64,000 nucleotides of DNA, from contig NC_031498.1 in assembly GCF_000237925.1 (NCBI RefSeq), forward strand, positions 16,501,004 to 16,565,003, read 5' to 3'. Positions 24,401 through 32,487 of this stretch are shown here, one piece after another. The notes below the pieces were generated by a model that ran no database searches, had not been told where the DNA came from, and saw only the letters and a program-made list of their open reading frames with translations. Position 1 is the stretch's first letter; the number at the start of each line of letters is the position of its first letter. The position numbers and the translations under genes are program-made. Source of the DNA: Schistosoma mansoni. Its lineage: Eukaryota; Platyhelminthes; Trematoda; Strigeidida; Schistosomatidae.

Positions 24401-26367
24401 ACCCATCAGTTCTATAGGTTAGCCTCGGTTTAATTAGCTTAGTAGTAACGTCTCCAAATTTAAAGCTAACGGAAGCCGGTTATGAACTCTATGTGAAGGG
24501 ACAGTTACAACGAGGTGGTAGGTACACCCTGGTGAGTGCCAACCAGCACAGAGCATAGGTCGAGCAGGATTCCCTCTCGACTCTGAACAGCTAATCTTTT
24601 GCTATTACTCCGATTGATATTCCAGAAACTTCTGTTGGACTATATATATAAATATATATATTCTCATTAAGATTTGTTTTGATTTCTGCTACATTCTGCT
24701 GGCACTTATTTACTGACTACTTCTAACTAACTTCATCATATTATTATCTTTGTTTATATTCTCGTTTGTAAAGTATCACAATAACTTCCAATATAACTCT
24801 CAGTGACCTGTAATACAGCAGCTTAGGCTGATACACATATCTACGACCAACTCTATGTTGACTAACAGATGAATAGATATATAAGATCTAATCCAATAAT
24901 ATCAATAGCATCAAATAGAAGTTCGAACAATAGAAAATAGTTGGATAAACTTTCTTTTATGAACCTTTATTTAGATTAACACATATCGTTACTTTAAGGA
25001 TAGTTCGTTGGCAAACTCAAGGAAGCCTCAAGAAGCCCAGAAAGAGCCGAAGACATTCCATCCAATCACCGCTAGGGCAACATTTTAGAGTGTCGACATG
25101 TAGCTTCCCTATTGGATGAATAAGAAGGACCCCCTATGTGCCTATTGGCTGTCCGAAATGATGACTTACTTTCAGTCAAAAACTATAAATACGTGAGATT
25201 TTTGTACTACAGTTGACATTGTTTGGAATAACATTTCTACTTACTAGTCTTCTGTCTTCTCATTTCGCTACTTGGGAGGGTTCTAGCATTCGAGTGCTCA
25301 AGTATTACGCGACATACTAAGAATCTAAGTTCGAGATATAACAGTTACCAAGTAATACAAAGTGAGATTCACAAATGAGACGGCATCAGCTGAAATGAGA
25401 TTACGTTAAGAGTGAAAAGTGTCAGGAAGATTAGATCACGATATTTTACTAATCTATAAAGTGGATATGAGAAATAAAGGGCTGTTGACCAACGTTTTTG
25501 AACGGAAAATACCGGTGATTAAGATCAATGTAAAATTCAGAGATGTAGTCAATGTTCTTATAACTAAAAAATTGATTGTAGGATGCATGGTTTGTTATAT
25601 TTGAAAGAATTGATTCGAGTAAACTCAAACACGCTTATTGTCATTGATAGCAGAGACAATGAAGAATGTTTTGTGCTATTTTCATAGCTGTAATCATAAG
25701 TCAATTTAAGCTGGACTACCATGAAAAACCTGGGAGCACTGAACGGCCGTTTCGTCCTATTTTGGGACTCCTCAGTGGCATTGCGCATCCATGATCCCGC
25801 CTCGCGTTTAGTTTTCTCTTCACTTCTTCATAACCCATATTTAGAAAGAATCCTTTAAATGAAATATTATCAAGTCAAGATGTCACAAAGTCGCAGTTCT
25901 GTCAATTATTGTGATAAGATGGTGGTTAGAGGTGGTCAACAAGAAACCCTGGACCCGGGTTTCGTGCTACTTGGCACTCGTAAGCAAGGTATACCTGTAA
26001 ACTTGAGGGAACTGGTGTTCCCAGTGTCCAGGGTTTCCTGTTGACCACCTCCAACCACCATCATATCTCAACATAGTGTACGCAGTGTCGAGCCACCTAG
26101 ACTAGTGGCCACATTGCAACTTCATCGATAGCATTCGATTAGCACTAAGAAGGACTTAACACGCATGACACTGATCACCACCCAGTGATCGATCAATTGT
26201 GTCAATTATTGTACATTCATACACATATACCATCAAAACAAATACATGTAACAGGTAGTACACAGTGCTACTACTAAAAAATTACTTACTAATTCATTTT
26301 CTAATGAACCTGTTCCAATGTACAAGGTTGATAAAATAATTCGTTTATTTGCATTCTCTATATGATC
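12425..26367 (-). CDS. PGS1: Mitochondrial phosphatidylglycerophosphate synthase (partial, split)
   Basis: PGS1 makes phosphatidylglycerol phosphate from CDP-diacylglycerol and glycerol 3-phosphate, the first committed step to cardiolipin, in mitochondria. It belongs to the phospholipase D superfamily. Three exons are clear on the minus strand: 26290-26367 (DHIENANKRIILSTLYIGTG...), 23632-23969 (VRERNVKLTILMDATRG ... GVQHIKAYIFDDSVIMSG) and 12425-12907 (ANGFLKSKGASGYIPLAYRE ... DWTFHAKGLW ... GSSNFSYRSLNRDLESQL, with the stop at 12425-12427). Both HKD-type sites are recognisable by their HxK: HIKAYIFDDSVIMSG and HAKGLW...GSSNFSYRS. Exon borders carry AG/GT and the first two join in phase. Exon 23632-23969 ends with two extra bases while exon 12425-12907 starts in phase 0, and about 150 family residues between them are not found. 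At least one exon is therefore missing, perhaps in the N run at 21220. The N-terminus is also not settled (see 28841-28997). The introns hold the full RTE and many SINEs. Confidence 0.9.
12992..13215 (-). repeat. HH-SINE B, minus copy with fold-back end
   Basis: On the minus strand it has a tRNA-like head with box B GGTTTCGAATC, then GCACTGCCACTGAGGAG, stem II TCCCATAATAGGA, CGAAACGGCC and the matching GCAGTGC stem I arm. The hammerhead core is intact by eye. At 13187 the A-box end runs straight into a plus-strand CTGAGGAGTCTCACAATAGG, the hammerhead core of an opposite copy. This is a fold-back junction. Lies in a PGS1 intron, same strand as the gene. Confidence 0.82.
13216..14228. other. 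PGS1 intron, nothing recognised
   Basis: AT-rich intron. A short AAGGGGTTTTGTGGAGATT near 14050 is the end of an HH-SINE B tail, and the rest is unassigned. Confidence 0.4.
14229..14295 (+). repeat. Orphan tRNA-like promoter segment
   Basis: Contains an A-box-like AGTGGTTCTAATGGTCAAGG and box B GTTCTGGGTTCGATCTCTGG about 35 bases later, the spacing of a pol III internal promoter. It does not fold as a full tRNA by eye and is not one of the three SINE heads. It abuts the 3' end of a reversed RTE copy. Confidence 0.4.
14300..15000 (-). mobile_element. 5'-truncated RTE copy (second SR2-like subfamily)
   Basis: Minus-strand frame 14994-14314 reads LLQDWVASPPELMIGSVVVERVDRF-like, then LLYGSETWLIRVEDIRRLLVFDHRCLR-like, then [24 protein letters not shown], the C-terminal part of the RTE protein. 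An internal deletion joins LRMPN to the segment near the end of the ORF. The 3' UTR has the CATTGAAAACGATTTT variant shared with 34548-35146 and 61818-62085, so this is a subfamily separate from the full copy. Confidence 0.85.
15090..15300 (-). repeat. HH-SINE C with intact-looking hammerhead
   Basis: Minus strand: the tRNA-like head GCCCGAATAGCTCAGTGGTAACG with box B ending GGGATCGAATCC, then ACACCTTA, core CTGACGAG, stem II TGCCAAGTAGCA, CGAAAC, cleavage triplet GTC and CAGGGTTTCC. Stem I pairs ACCTT with AGGGT. This is the most complete C copy and shows the order head, hammerhead, tail. Lies in a PGS1 intron. Confidence 0.82.
15308..15826 (+). repeat. ~520-bp dispersed repeat, copy 5
   Basis: Full-length copy with (ATT)n at the left end and GTACCAGGGCATG at the right. 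A plus-strand frame of 110 codons beginning [13 protein letters not shown] is open through most of it. Confidence 0.78.
15827..16825. other. PGS1 intron, nothing recognised
   Basis: No clear gene or repeat. Frames around 16182-16440 are open on both strands but show no family signature or good splice borders. Confidence 0.4.
16838..16985 (+). ncRNA. HDV-like self-cleaving ribozyme candidate at RTE 5' end
   Basis: The first base of the element, set by the target duplication, is the first base of helix P1. Seen by hand: P1 CCCGACC/GGTCGGG (7 bp), P2 GTTGCTGC/GCAGCAAAC (8 bp, one bulged A), P3 ACC/GGT closing a 7-nt loop TGGACGT, a P4-like stem CTTGCC/GGTGAG on a long arm, and a joining segment CTAAAA before P2' that matches the C-U-A-A active-site strand of HDV-type ribozymes. 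Nested HDV order P1-P2-P3-P3'-P1'-P4-P2' is kept. HDV-like ribozymes at 5' ends are known in R2 and RTE elements of other animals, where they free the element RNA from host transcript. P1.1 is not clear. Cleavage here is inference. Confidence 0.72.
17488..20529 (+). pseudogene. RTE polyprotein ORF (endonuclease-reverse transcriptase), degraded
   Basis: Starts at the ATG at 17488 in a good context (CACCATGG). The endonuclease part shows GAFNVRTL, a SETRIQ glutamate, SAYAPT, GDFNAQVG, QIDHIVISHRW and SDHALI. The reverse transcriptase part shows AGPDGLAPE, VPIYKKGSK, NHRGISLT, GFRPGRGCIDHIFTIRQ, VFLDLKGAFDSV, SGVRQGCPLSPFLFN and the catalytic EYADDIVLF. The C-terminal part has LYGCETWPLRVEDTRRLL and [18 protein letters not shown]. 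Breaks seen: a frame change near 17985, an in-frame TGA near 18768, a frame change near 19735-19755 and a TGA near 20029. Few breaks and exact target duplications suggest a fairly recent copy. It would copy its own RNA into DNA at a nicked target. Confidence 0.92.
20733..21219. other. PGS1 intron, nothing recognised
   Basis: AT-rich sequence up to the second N run. No exon matching the missing PGS1 segment was found here. Confidence 0.4.
21220..21419. other. Assembly gap (200 N)
   Basis: Exactly 200 N. The right flank starts inside an HH-SINE B tandem. The missing PGS1 exon(s) may lie here if the true gap is larger. Confidence 0.99.
21420..21905 (+). repeat. HH-SINE B head-to-tail dimer
   Basis: The tail of one unit (CAGTGCTTCCAGG ... 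CCCCCTTCTGAT) passes directly into the start of the next (GCTCACTAGTGACTGGC...). That unit has a tRNA-like head with box B GGTTCGAATCTC near 21755, a hammerhead at about 21790-21845 and another tail. The distance between the two CAGTGCTTCC points is 399 bp, taken as the monomer length. In the second hammerhead the core CTGAGGAG and CGAAAC are intact and stem I GCACTGC/GCAGTGC is perfect, but stem II has a mismatch. Confidence 0.85.
21906..22639. other. PGS1 intron, nothing recognised
   Basis: No supported feature in this AT-rich stretch. Confidence 0.4.
22640..23080 (+). repeat. ~520-bp dispersed repeat, copy 6 (right end missing)
   Basis: Diverged copy ending at GTAGGACTTCCCTGG, so the last ~80 bp are lost. 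Same orientation as the others. The following ~550 bp up to the PGS1 exon hold nothing recognised. Confidence 0.72.
24128..24293 (+). repeat. HH-SINE A with partly deleted hammerhead
   Basis: The tRNA-like head CTCAGTAGCTGATAGGATAACGCGATGG and box-B-like GGCTCGAGCCCC are clear. The first half of the hammerhead (CATCCAGCTGACGAGTCCC) is missing, while GGGACGAAATAAGCGTCCTG and the tail GATTCCACTGCTAGCCACC follow. Lies in a PGS1 intron. Confidence 0.7.
24340..24590. repeat. HH-SINE C remnants in opposite orientations
   Basis: Left part: minus-strand C tail (GTTAACAGGAAATGCTGGACAC type). Right part: plus-strand C head (AGCTTAGTAGTAACGTCTCC) and eroded body to about 24545. Both are degenerate. The order suggests an old fold-back copy. 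Confidence 0.5.
24965..25345 (+). mobile_element. LTR-like fossil
   Basis: Ends in GAGATATAACAG, like the other suspected LTR end at 61703. The part AGGAAGCTAC/GTAGCTTCC with CCAATC motifs recurs reversed at 46450-46600. No attached gag or pol sequence. Family uncertain. Confidence 0.35.
25685..25805 (-). repeat. HH-SINE B, minus fragment (tail and hammerhead)
   Basis: Minus strand: core CTGAGGAG, stem II TCCCAAAATAGGA, CGAAACGGCC and the tail GTCCAGCTTAAATTGAC-like. The core looks intact, but the copy stops before the tRNA-like head at about 25805. Confidence 0.75.
25918..26222. repeat. HH-SINE C fold-back
   Basis: The left arm (25918 to about 26020) is a minus-strand tail plus hammerhead plus short spacer. 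Then GTGTCCAGGGTTTCC starts a plus-strand tail running to about 26222 (CACCCAGTGATCGATCAATTG). The switch point is at the hammerhead cleavage site of the plus half. The minus-half core reads CTTACGAG instead of CTGACGAG, so it should be inactive. Confidence 0.75.
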
Positions 26368-26449
26368 CTATGTAGAATTAATAAAGTATACGTATACTTG
26401 AGAATGAAACCAAAACAAATAAATTTGAATGGGAAGAGTAATGAAAACT

Positions 26450-26870
26450 TTACAAGATGGGGGGGGCTAAAATTATCAGATCAAAGACTTGAACTTTAAA
26501 CAAAAAGTGCGGTGCCATTTTAGAGAACAGTTCCATGTCTAACTGAATGATTACTTGACCATTGGGGACTTCTACTACAACTACTGTACTCATTCCACGA
26601 CGTGAAACCTGTTTATATGAATTATATATGATTACAACTTTTTTTCTGTCCACATACTAGTTCATCACTGGACAGATCTAGAGTCCTTATTTTATCACCT
26701 ATATAAACAAAGATCATTTATCTTACCATATTAACCAAATCAGAAACGAAACAAGAAAATCTATCCTTCCCATAATGTAGATGTACATCAGTGGTGTTTA
26801 CAATTACTATTTTACTATCAGTATAACATGCATGAAAACTACACGTTGGTAAAGCTAATCTTGTACACTA
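26450..26870 (-). CDS. Two possible exons of an unrecognised minus-strand gene
   Basis: Minus strand: an open stretch from about 26866 to 26728 (TRLALPTCSFHACYTDSKI..., ...FSCFVSDLVNM) ends at a GTAAGA donor. After about 120 bp, an ACAG acceptor begins VSRRGMSTVVVVEVPNGQ...FSKMAPHFLF, open to a TAA at 26450. Donor, short intron and acceptor fit. I recognise no family and no PGS1 similarity, although the stretch lies just upstream of a PGS1 exon on the same strand. It could be chance. Confidence 0.3.
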
Positions 26871-27194
26871 CTTGTAAAATCAGACCTATTCAAGTTGAGG
26901 ATGTTTGAAAACTTTTTGTGTCCGATTATCGCTGCCTGCAAATGATTTGTTTTATAAACGATGGCAACATTGTGTTAGCAATGCTGTGGTCCAGAGGTAT
27001 GTTTTTAGGCCATAGAAGAAAAGATATTCCTGGTAAATGATTCCAATTTAAAACTTGGATTTTGATCATTATGTCAAGTTTTACATGTCGTTATTGATTT
27101 TAGTATGGCTGGAAACAAAAGCCAAGCATGTTATTCTGGCTTTTTTTATTGCATTCAATATCAACGGTAGGACCCAACTCTTAAATTAAATAAA

Positions 27195-27393
27195 TAGACT
27201 GGTAGATCCTGGGTTCAAATCTCGCGAGTGCGGGATCGTGGATGCGCACTGCTGAGGAGCTCCGTAACAGGACGAAACGGCCATCCAGTGTTCCCAGGTC
27301 TTCCATGGTGGTCTAGCTTCAATTGACTCAAGATTTTAACTATGAAAATACTAAATTCTCCACAAAACCCCTTCTGATCTAAATCAATTTTGT
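27195..27393 (+). repeat. HH-SINE B (half head, hammerhead, tail)
   Basis: Box B GGGTTCAAATCTC, then GCACTG, core CTGAGGAG, stem II arms CTCC/AGGA, CGAAAC and CATCCAGTGT. The cleavage triplet is ATC instead of GTC, which hammerheads tolerate. The tail ends CCCCTTCTGAT. The A-box half of the head is missing. Confidence 0.8.
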
Positions 27394-28496
27394 TTTTTTT
27401 AGGTTTATCTGTAGTAATTGGTAAATATAAATCTCAAAATTTACCTAACTTAAAGACGGCATGATTTTTCCCATCTTATTTCTTCATAATATTATCATCC
27501 TGTCTCAAATGGAACATTTTATAGTGCCCTATTGCTCTAAACGTTGTGTTAGAATATAATAGTAATAAGTAGTCACCACCATTGTCTAATGTGGTTAAGG
27601 CATATGTCAAGTATCCTAAACCATTGTCTACATTAACGCGCGAAATTTGCTGATATAACGATAGGTTGGAAGAAAAGTAGGGGAGGGAAACCAAAAAGTG
27701 GTATCGGTCAATGAAGTTATGCACTCCAAGACTGAACCCAGCTGGTACGTGCAAACTACTAAGTTGATTGGCGAGATTATCATAACCAGTGGTTTGAGAC
27801 GTTCGGTAATATGGCTCAGAATCGTTTGGAATGACGGATGTCTTTGCCTAGATCTTCAGCTTGAAAATCATCTCATACATTCAATTCAACGAATTCATTC
27901 CTTTTTCTCGAACCCCATTATTTATGCCTAATCTCTGATATTACTATTGATACTATTACTATTTCTAATACGTTGGGATTTGTCTTAGTGATTTCATCTC
28001 GCTATGATGATGTGGTATATAAATTCAAAACATCGCATAGATGTACTGGGTTTTAGGTTGTTTATAGACTGGCCGGTTGCCATGATCTGATGAAAATACA
28101 AAACAGATTAACATTGTATGAAAATTCCAGTAAAGAAACAGATGTCAGCTGATGTTCTACTAATGTAGCTCACTTACAAAATACAGAAAGATTCATGCAT
28201 TCAGCTTTGAGATAAACTCTAGGTGTGAGTAGTGATATACTAACCAGCTGCCATGAAACGAGACGAGTAGAATTGGAATCTGCAACCGAGCAGTTCAAAG
28301 TAGTCTTTTACTACTAAACCATTTCAGATTGGAATGTTTTTTCCTACATTAACTTAAAATAATAACGCCTATAGTTTAATAGATGTACATCGTCTCTAAT
28401 AAACAAACACTTCAATATTAACTTTAATTCAGTAACCAAGTATGGAGTGCTAGCTACATACTACATGTAAACCAGAGATACTAACACACTGAAGTT
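27394..28496. other. Region upstream of known PGS1 exons, nothing recognised
   Basis: AT-rich. A minus-strand frame at 27476-27754 is open but resembles nothing I know. The small PGS1 exon expected before 26367 was not found here. Confidence 0.35.
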
Positions 28497-28612
28497 AGTC
28501 AGTCACAACGTAGAACTTCGTACGTACGTACATCAATTCGAGTTGCCATTCCACATTAGTACAGAGATGCAGTTTTCGATTCAAATCCCATAGTGGTAGT
28601 AATGAAATGAAG
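28497..28612 (-). mobile_element. RTE 3'-end fragment
   Basis: Minus strand: RTE 3' UTR and terminus (GTTGTGACTGACTAAC) of the subfamily seen at 34548-35146. The shared motif CTTCGTACGTACGTACATCA occurs in both. Severely 5'-truncated. Confidence 0.75.
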
Positions 28613-28840
28613 TTTAAAGTTGTGTATTTTAACCTAAAAAGTTTTCATTTGACATCTCAATTAATAACTATCCTGAAGTTTTATTATCAACTTACACCCT
28701 GAATGAGTTTGTTACATCAAAAAGCTTTGTTTCTTTTTAACATATTAGTAATAGTAATAACAGTTTATACAGCACTGATTTGACTTTGTTAATATTACTA
28801 TGGTAATGAGAATACCTACTGTAATAACAATGAATATTTA

Positions 28841-28997
28841 ACTGTATATTCTCATTAATGAAGTGAATTTTCGGTAACTTGTAGAGAGAAATACAAACTT
28901 CTTGGTTAAGGTCTTTTGATAATTGTGAACAATAACTGGACAAAAAAACACCTTGAGTATCATTATTCGAATTCTGGTTGAGGTGACGTAAATACAT
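28841..28997 (-). CDS. Possible upstream exon of PGS1
   Basis: The minus-strand open frame ends ...KLPKIHFINENIQ, which lines up without gaps with the region of animal PGS1 that reads roughly LVPEFGVSSSHVR just before the first conserved block. About a dozen residues would still be needed between it and DHIEN at 26367. The 3' border is not certain. Alternative: a chance frame. Confidence 0.3.
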
Positions 28998-29261
28998 TTG
29001 TTCTCCATCTTTCTAGAAGTCTTCCGTTTTCATATAATCGACTCATGAAATGTATTTCTAAATTAAGACGTAAAGTGTATCCAACTTATTATTACATTCT
29101 TACCCCGAATACAAACTAATATATAGCAGTCTAAACTATTGAAATTAGTATCTTAAAGCTAACTCTATAATTGTATGAATTTAGGAGTATCGAATGTCAT
29201 ACTAAATTCGTAAGCCTAGTATCTGGCCATATCGTGGGGACAAGCAAATGAGTTATGCTAA

Positions 29262-29640
29262 TTTGGGTTATTGGGTAAATATGGGAAATCGATTACATAT
29301 TTTCACCAGCTGAGGTGGTTGGGACATGTATTACAGATGCGCAGCCACTCTATACCTCGATGTGTAGTTCTGCCTGGAGTAGAGGTAGATTGAATGAAAA
29401 CTCGTGAAGCATAAACCAACCTTGCTACCAATCCATGAAGCTATTGATTTTTGGTCTGAGCTGTGTTTATATGTGCATACCACTTAGTTAAGGACATTAC
29501 GGTAGCCGTGACCAGTGTTTGGAGACATTGAGTTATCTGAAACAAACAATAGTGAAGATGAACTTACTCTTTGTCAACCCTCAGATTCAGAGTTCTAATA
29601 TTGCTTCATAGTCGGCATTCCGAGAACTAGTCTTTTCTCC
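29262..29640 (+). mobile_element. Old degenerate RTE 3' fragment
   Basis: Plus-strand similarity to the RTE C-terminal region (AAATCGATTAC...CAGCTGAGGTGGTTGGGACA, which matches the HQLRWLGH part) and the sequence before the 3' UTR. Many substitutions, so it is an old copy. Confidence 0.6.
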
Positions 29641-29696
29641 TAGAACTATATTCCCTATTACCAATCCTATTACTTATACTACTAATGCTGATGGAT

Positions 29697-30222
29697 CTAT
29701 TTTATTTATTTATTTAAACACATAAATATTGGTACAAGGAAGCACCAGATACATATGTGCCGCACAAATCTCATTTGATTTATATTAGGGCTGTGATACT
29801 GTTCAGGTGCCCAAACTGAAACAGGTGGTTTTCTTAGGGGGCCAAACCCGGAGCCTTTGACCTAAAGGTCTGATCTACAAGTCAGTGGAGCATCGTGAGG
29901 AGATGCAGTCCTATGGTAGCCAGTGACCAACGATTGGTACATATGCCATTTGTTCCGTCAGGATACTGGAGCCCATGTGCACCATTGGTTTTGAATCAGG
30001 GTTTCCCAACTCCCCTAGGTGGACCCTCCGTGCCCACCAACCCGATTAAAGCACCGGACATTCGCTTTTCGTCCTCTCAATTTCGTATACAACACCCCTG
30101 CCACGAGAAGGTAGTGAGTAGGACTTCCCTGGCAGAGGCTATATACGCGTGGCCATATGAGAACATTTCGAGAGGGAGAGCAGACTCTCCTCACTCTCGG
30201 CCGTACCAGGGCATTTGGGGGC
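29697..30222 (+). repeat. ~520-bp dispersed repeat, copy 7
   Basis: Full-length copy with a (TTTA)n left end and GTACCAGGGCATTTGGGGGC right end. A 110-codon plus-strand frame beginning [13 protein letters not shown] is open. Confidence 0.78.
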
Positions 30223-30650
30223 CCTAGGTTAACCATTATTATCATATTGCTATAAAACAATGAGGAAATACAACGTACAAATTAGATGGAGAATAAGTAT
30301 ACATCTTAATCTACATAAATAATTGGACTTATCAACCTCAGAATATGTTATAAAAATACATACCAATAAACTATGAAAGAGATCTTGTGGAGTCTTCAAA
30401 ATTCTGATCTGCTCCGAATTAATATGATATATTGGTAACTTCAAACAGCCAGTAAATTGCAATATCATAGACCACTGAATTATGAATAAAAATGAATGGA
30501 GAACGGAAATAGGATTTTTAAGAAAAACCCTAATTGAAATTTTAAAGAAGAGGTAAAAATGAATAATTTATTTGATTTGATTTTGTACAAATAAATATTC
30601 TTGTTGCTATGTACAATTTAAAATAAATATAAAGTAGGAAAAAAAGGATT

Positions 30651-31550
30651 TCAAGTTTGCATTGATGGTCTAACACGTTTAGCAGTTAATAATGTTCGTT
30701 CATCAGCAAATCCAAGAGATCCTCTTTGAAGTTCAATAAAATCAGATGATTTCATTTTTTTACCATTAATAGGATCAATCATTTCTTTTTTTATTACAGT
30801 ATCTACAACTTCTTTAGTAACAACTGCTCCAGAAGTTTTAAGAACAACACAAACTGTAGCATTTGTTAATGGATCTTTGGAAACAGCACAACAATATTTG
30901 ACTTCACGATCTATTGGTTTATCTTGGCTAAAACCCATGACCTTACTGTCATCTTCAAAGGTAGTGAATTTAACACCAACTAAATCTTTATACCTTAATG
31001 GTTTGCCACTCATTGGACAGCGAACAACAGTATCAGGCTTATCTAAGAGTTCTTTATTCAGTTTCTCATTTGTTTTGCTACCAGATGCCCAAAAACATGA
31101 AGTTGTTTCATTCAAACCATTGCGTTTATTGGACAATGAGGCCAAAGCTTCTGCTTCAGCAGCTTGTGCAGAGGCTTTTGAGTGGGTATCTAGAGTATTC
31201 ATTGATAGAAATCGTCGGGCTTCTTCCTCTTTTTCAGCCTTGAGAATCATTTTTGTCTCAGCATCTAAACGAGCTTTCTGTTTTTCATACAACTTTAGTT
31301 TCCGTTGAATTTCAGCTTTTTGAGAAACAATGTATTCCAGAACTACTGCTCGATCATAGAGGAATCCATCATTTGTAACGACAGGATCCTTTGCTGGTTG
31401 TAGACAAAGAGAGCAACAATCAAGAGCTTTCACTGAATCTTTTCCTAAACGGATTTCCTGGGTGCCAAAACCTGACCTGTGTGCATCATTTTTCCGCTCA
31501 TAATAAGTATATACTGTATGAGCTGTGCAGTTTTTTGAGTGACGTGTCAT
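30651..31550 (-). CDS. NOSIP: Nitric oxide synthase-interacting protein, complete single exon
   Basis: 299 residues, close to the family's usual length of about 300. NOSIP is a conserved U-box-type E3 ubiquitin ligase that binds nitric oxide synthases and is linked to splicing factors; it acts in nucleus and cytoplasm. The start MTRHSKNCTAHTVYTYYERK matches the family's invariant start. The split U-box is visible as DCCSLCLQPAKDPVVTNDGF...EYIV near residues 43-74. A coiled Lys/Glu-rich linker follows (about 76-112). The second half holds RCPMSGKPLRYKDL, CCAVSKDPLTNATVCVVLK, SGAVVT and a C-terminal RVRPSMQT. The ATG at 31548-31550 is chosen because homologues start MTRH. A TTTCTAG acceptor ends 9 nt upstream (exon border 31559), so the CDS is one exon behind a 5' UTR intron or a spliced-leader acceptor. 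No breaks. Confidence 0.96.
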   Translation of the reverse strand: MTRHSKNCTAHTVYTYYERKNDAHRSGFGTQEIRLGKDSVKALDCCSLCLQPAKDPVVTNDGFLYDRAVVLEYIVSQKAEIQRKLKLYEKQKARLDAETKMILKAEKEEEARRFLSMNTLDTHSKASAQAAEAEALASLSNKRNGLNETTSCFWASGSKTNEKLNKELLDKPDTVVRCPMSGKPLRYKDLVGVKFTTFEDDSKVMGFSQDKPIDREVKYCCAVSKDPLTNATVCVVLKTSGAVVTKEVVDTVIKKEMIDPINGKKMKSSDFIELQRGSLGFADERTLLTAKRVRPSMQT

Positions 31551-31558
31551 CAAATCGA

Positions 31559-31572
31559 GCTAGAAAGATTAA
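31559..31572 (-). promoter_or_regulatory. Splice acceptor just upstream of NOSIP start
   Basis: Minus strand: a pyrimidine-rich TTTTTTAATCTTTCTAG ends 9 nt before the ATG. Flukes use spliced-leader trans-splicing, so this may be a trans-splice site. A normal 5' UTR intron is equally possible. Confidence 0.5.
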
Positions 31573-31863
31573 AAAACATGGGTCAAGCATTTATTTTGAA
31601 ATACAAATAACTAAAAAAATATATTAAAAAACTAAGCCGAATGGCTCCTTCGTTAAATTCCCAATTAGATCAGACAACAAAGTATATGTAATATGATTTA
31701 GTTCATTTGGAAATCATGAGTTCATGCAATCAACCTTGAGCGATACGTACTGAGGACCCGTTATATTACTCGGCTACCCAACTAGAAGTTGGTTTAGGGG
31801 CAGCGTGTATATGTGACTCATAGGTTGAAGGTCGAATTCCTTAACGATCCAGCTACTACTTTT

Positions 31864-32097
31864 GGTTTGGAATCAGGGTTTTCTAACTCCCGTAGGTGAA
31901 CTTTCCGTGTCCACCAACCCGGTTAAAGCGCCGGACATTCGATTCTCGTCCTCTCAATTTCGTAAACAACAGTAATGCCGTGAGAAGGCAGTGAGTAGGA
32001 CTTCCCTGGCAGAGGCTATATACGCGTGGCCATGTGAGAGCATTTCAAGAGGGAGGGTGGCCCCTCCCACTATCGGCTGTACCAGGGCATTTGTGGG
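31864..32097 (+). repeat. ~520-bp dispersed repeat, copy 8 (left half missing)
   Basis: Starts abruptly at TTGGTTTGGAATCAGGG and keeps the right half to GTACCAGGGCATTTG. Same orientation as all others. Confidence 0.72.
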
Positions 32098-32487
32098 CAA
32101 AATAAATAAATAAAAGCTGGTTACAGACTCATTTCCGGCAGTTTTACAATCAAGTAACTTAACAATTCATACCCTGGAGCACGGCCATCCCTGGACAGGC
32201 CGGAATATTCGACGTTTACTAATAAGTAAGAAATGCTGGAACGTCGCCATCAGCCTTGGTACGGCAAATACGATAGAACGCCACAGGTCAGTACGAAATA
32301 AGTGTATAATTGCAATCCGGGAGAAAGTGTGAAAAATAGTTGGCCCAATCTATAATCAAACAGCCTGAGACTGTTCTCATAAATAAATTACATGACAAGA
32401 ACGCAGCATTAGATTCTCAACTTAATTACAAAAGAGAGTAGATCTCTCGCTTGGCATGCGAGAGGGCCCGGGAAAAAAAAAGGGGGA
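32098..32487. other. Intergenic, nothing recognised
   Basis: A stretch of higher GC with no ORF that I can assign. A small inverted repeat CTCTCGC...GCGAGAG lies at 32445-32466 just before the CR1 remnant. Confidence 0.35.

Noticed and set aside
26450-26609. Assigning the 26450-26609 frame to PGS1
   Set aside because: Apart from a loose resemblance around VIIQLDMELFSKM, it does not align with the conserved PGS1 start region and has no donor in the right place.
30877-31308. Long plus-strand open frame of 143 codons
   Set aside because: It is the antisense shadow of NOSIP.
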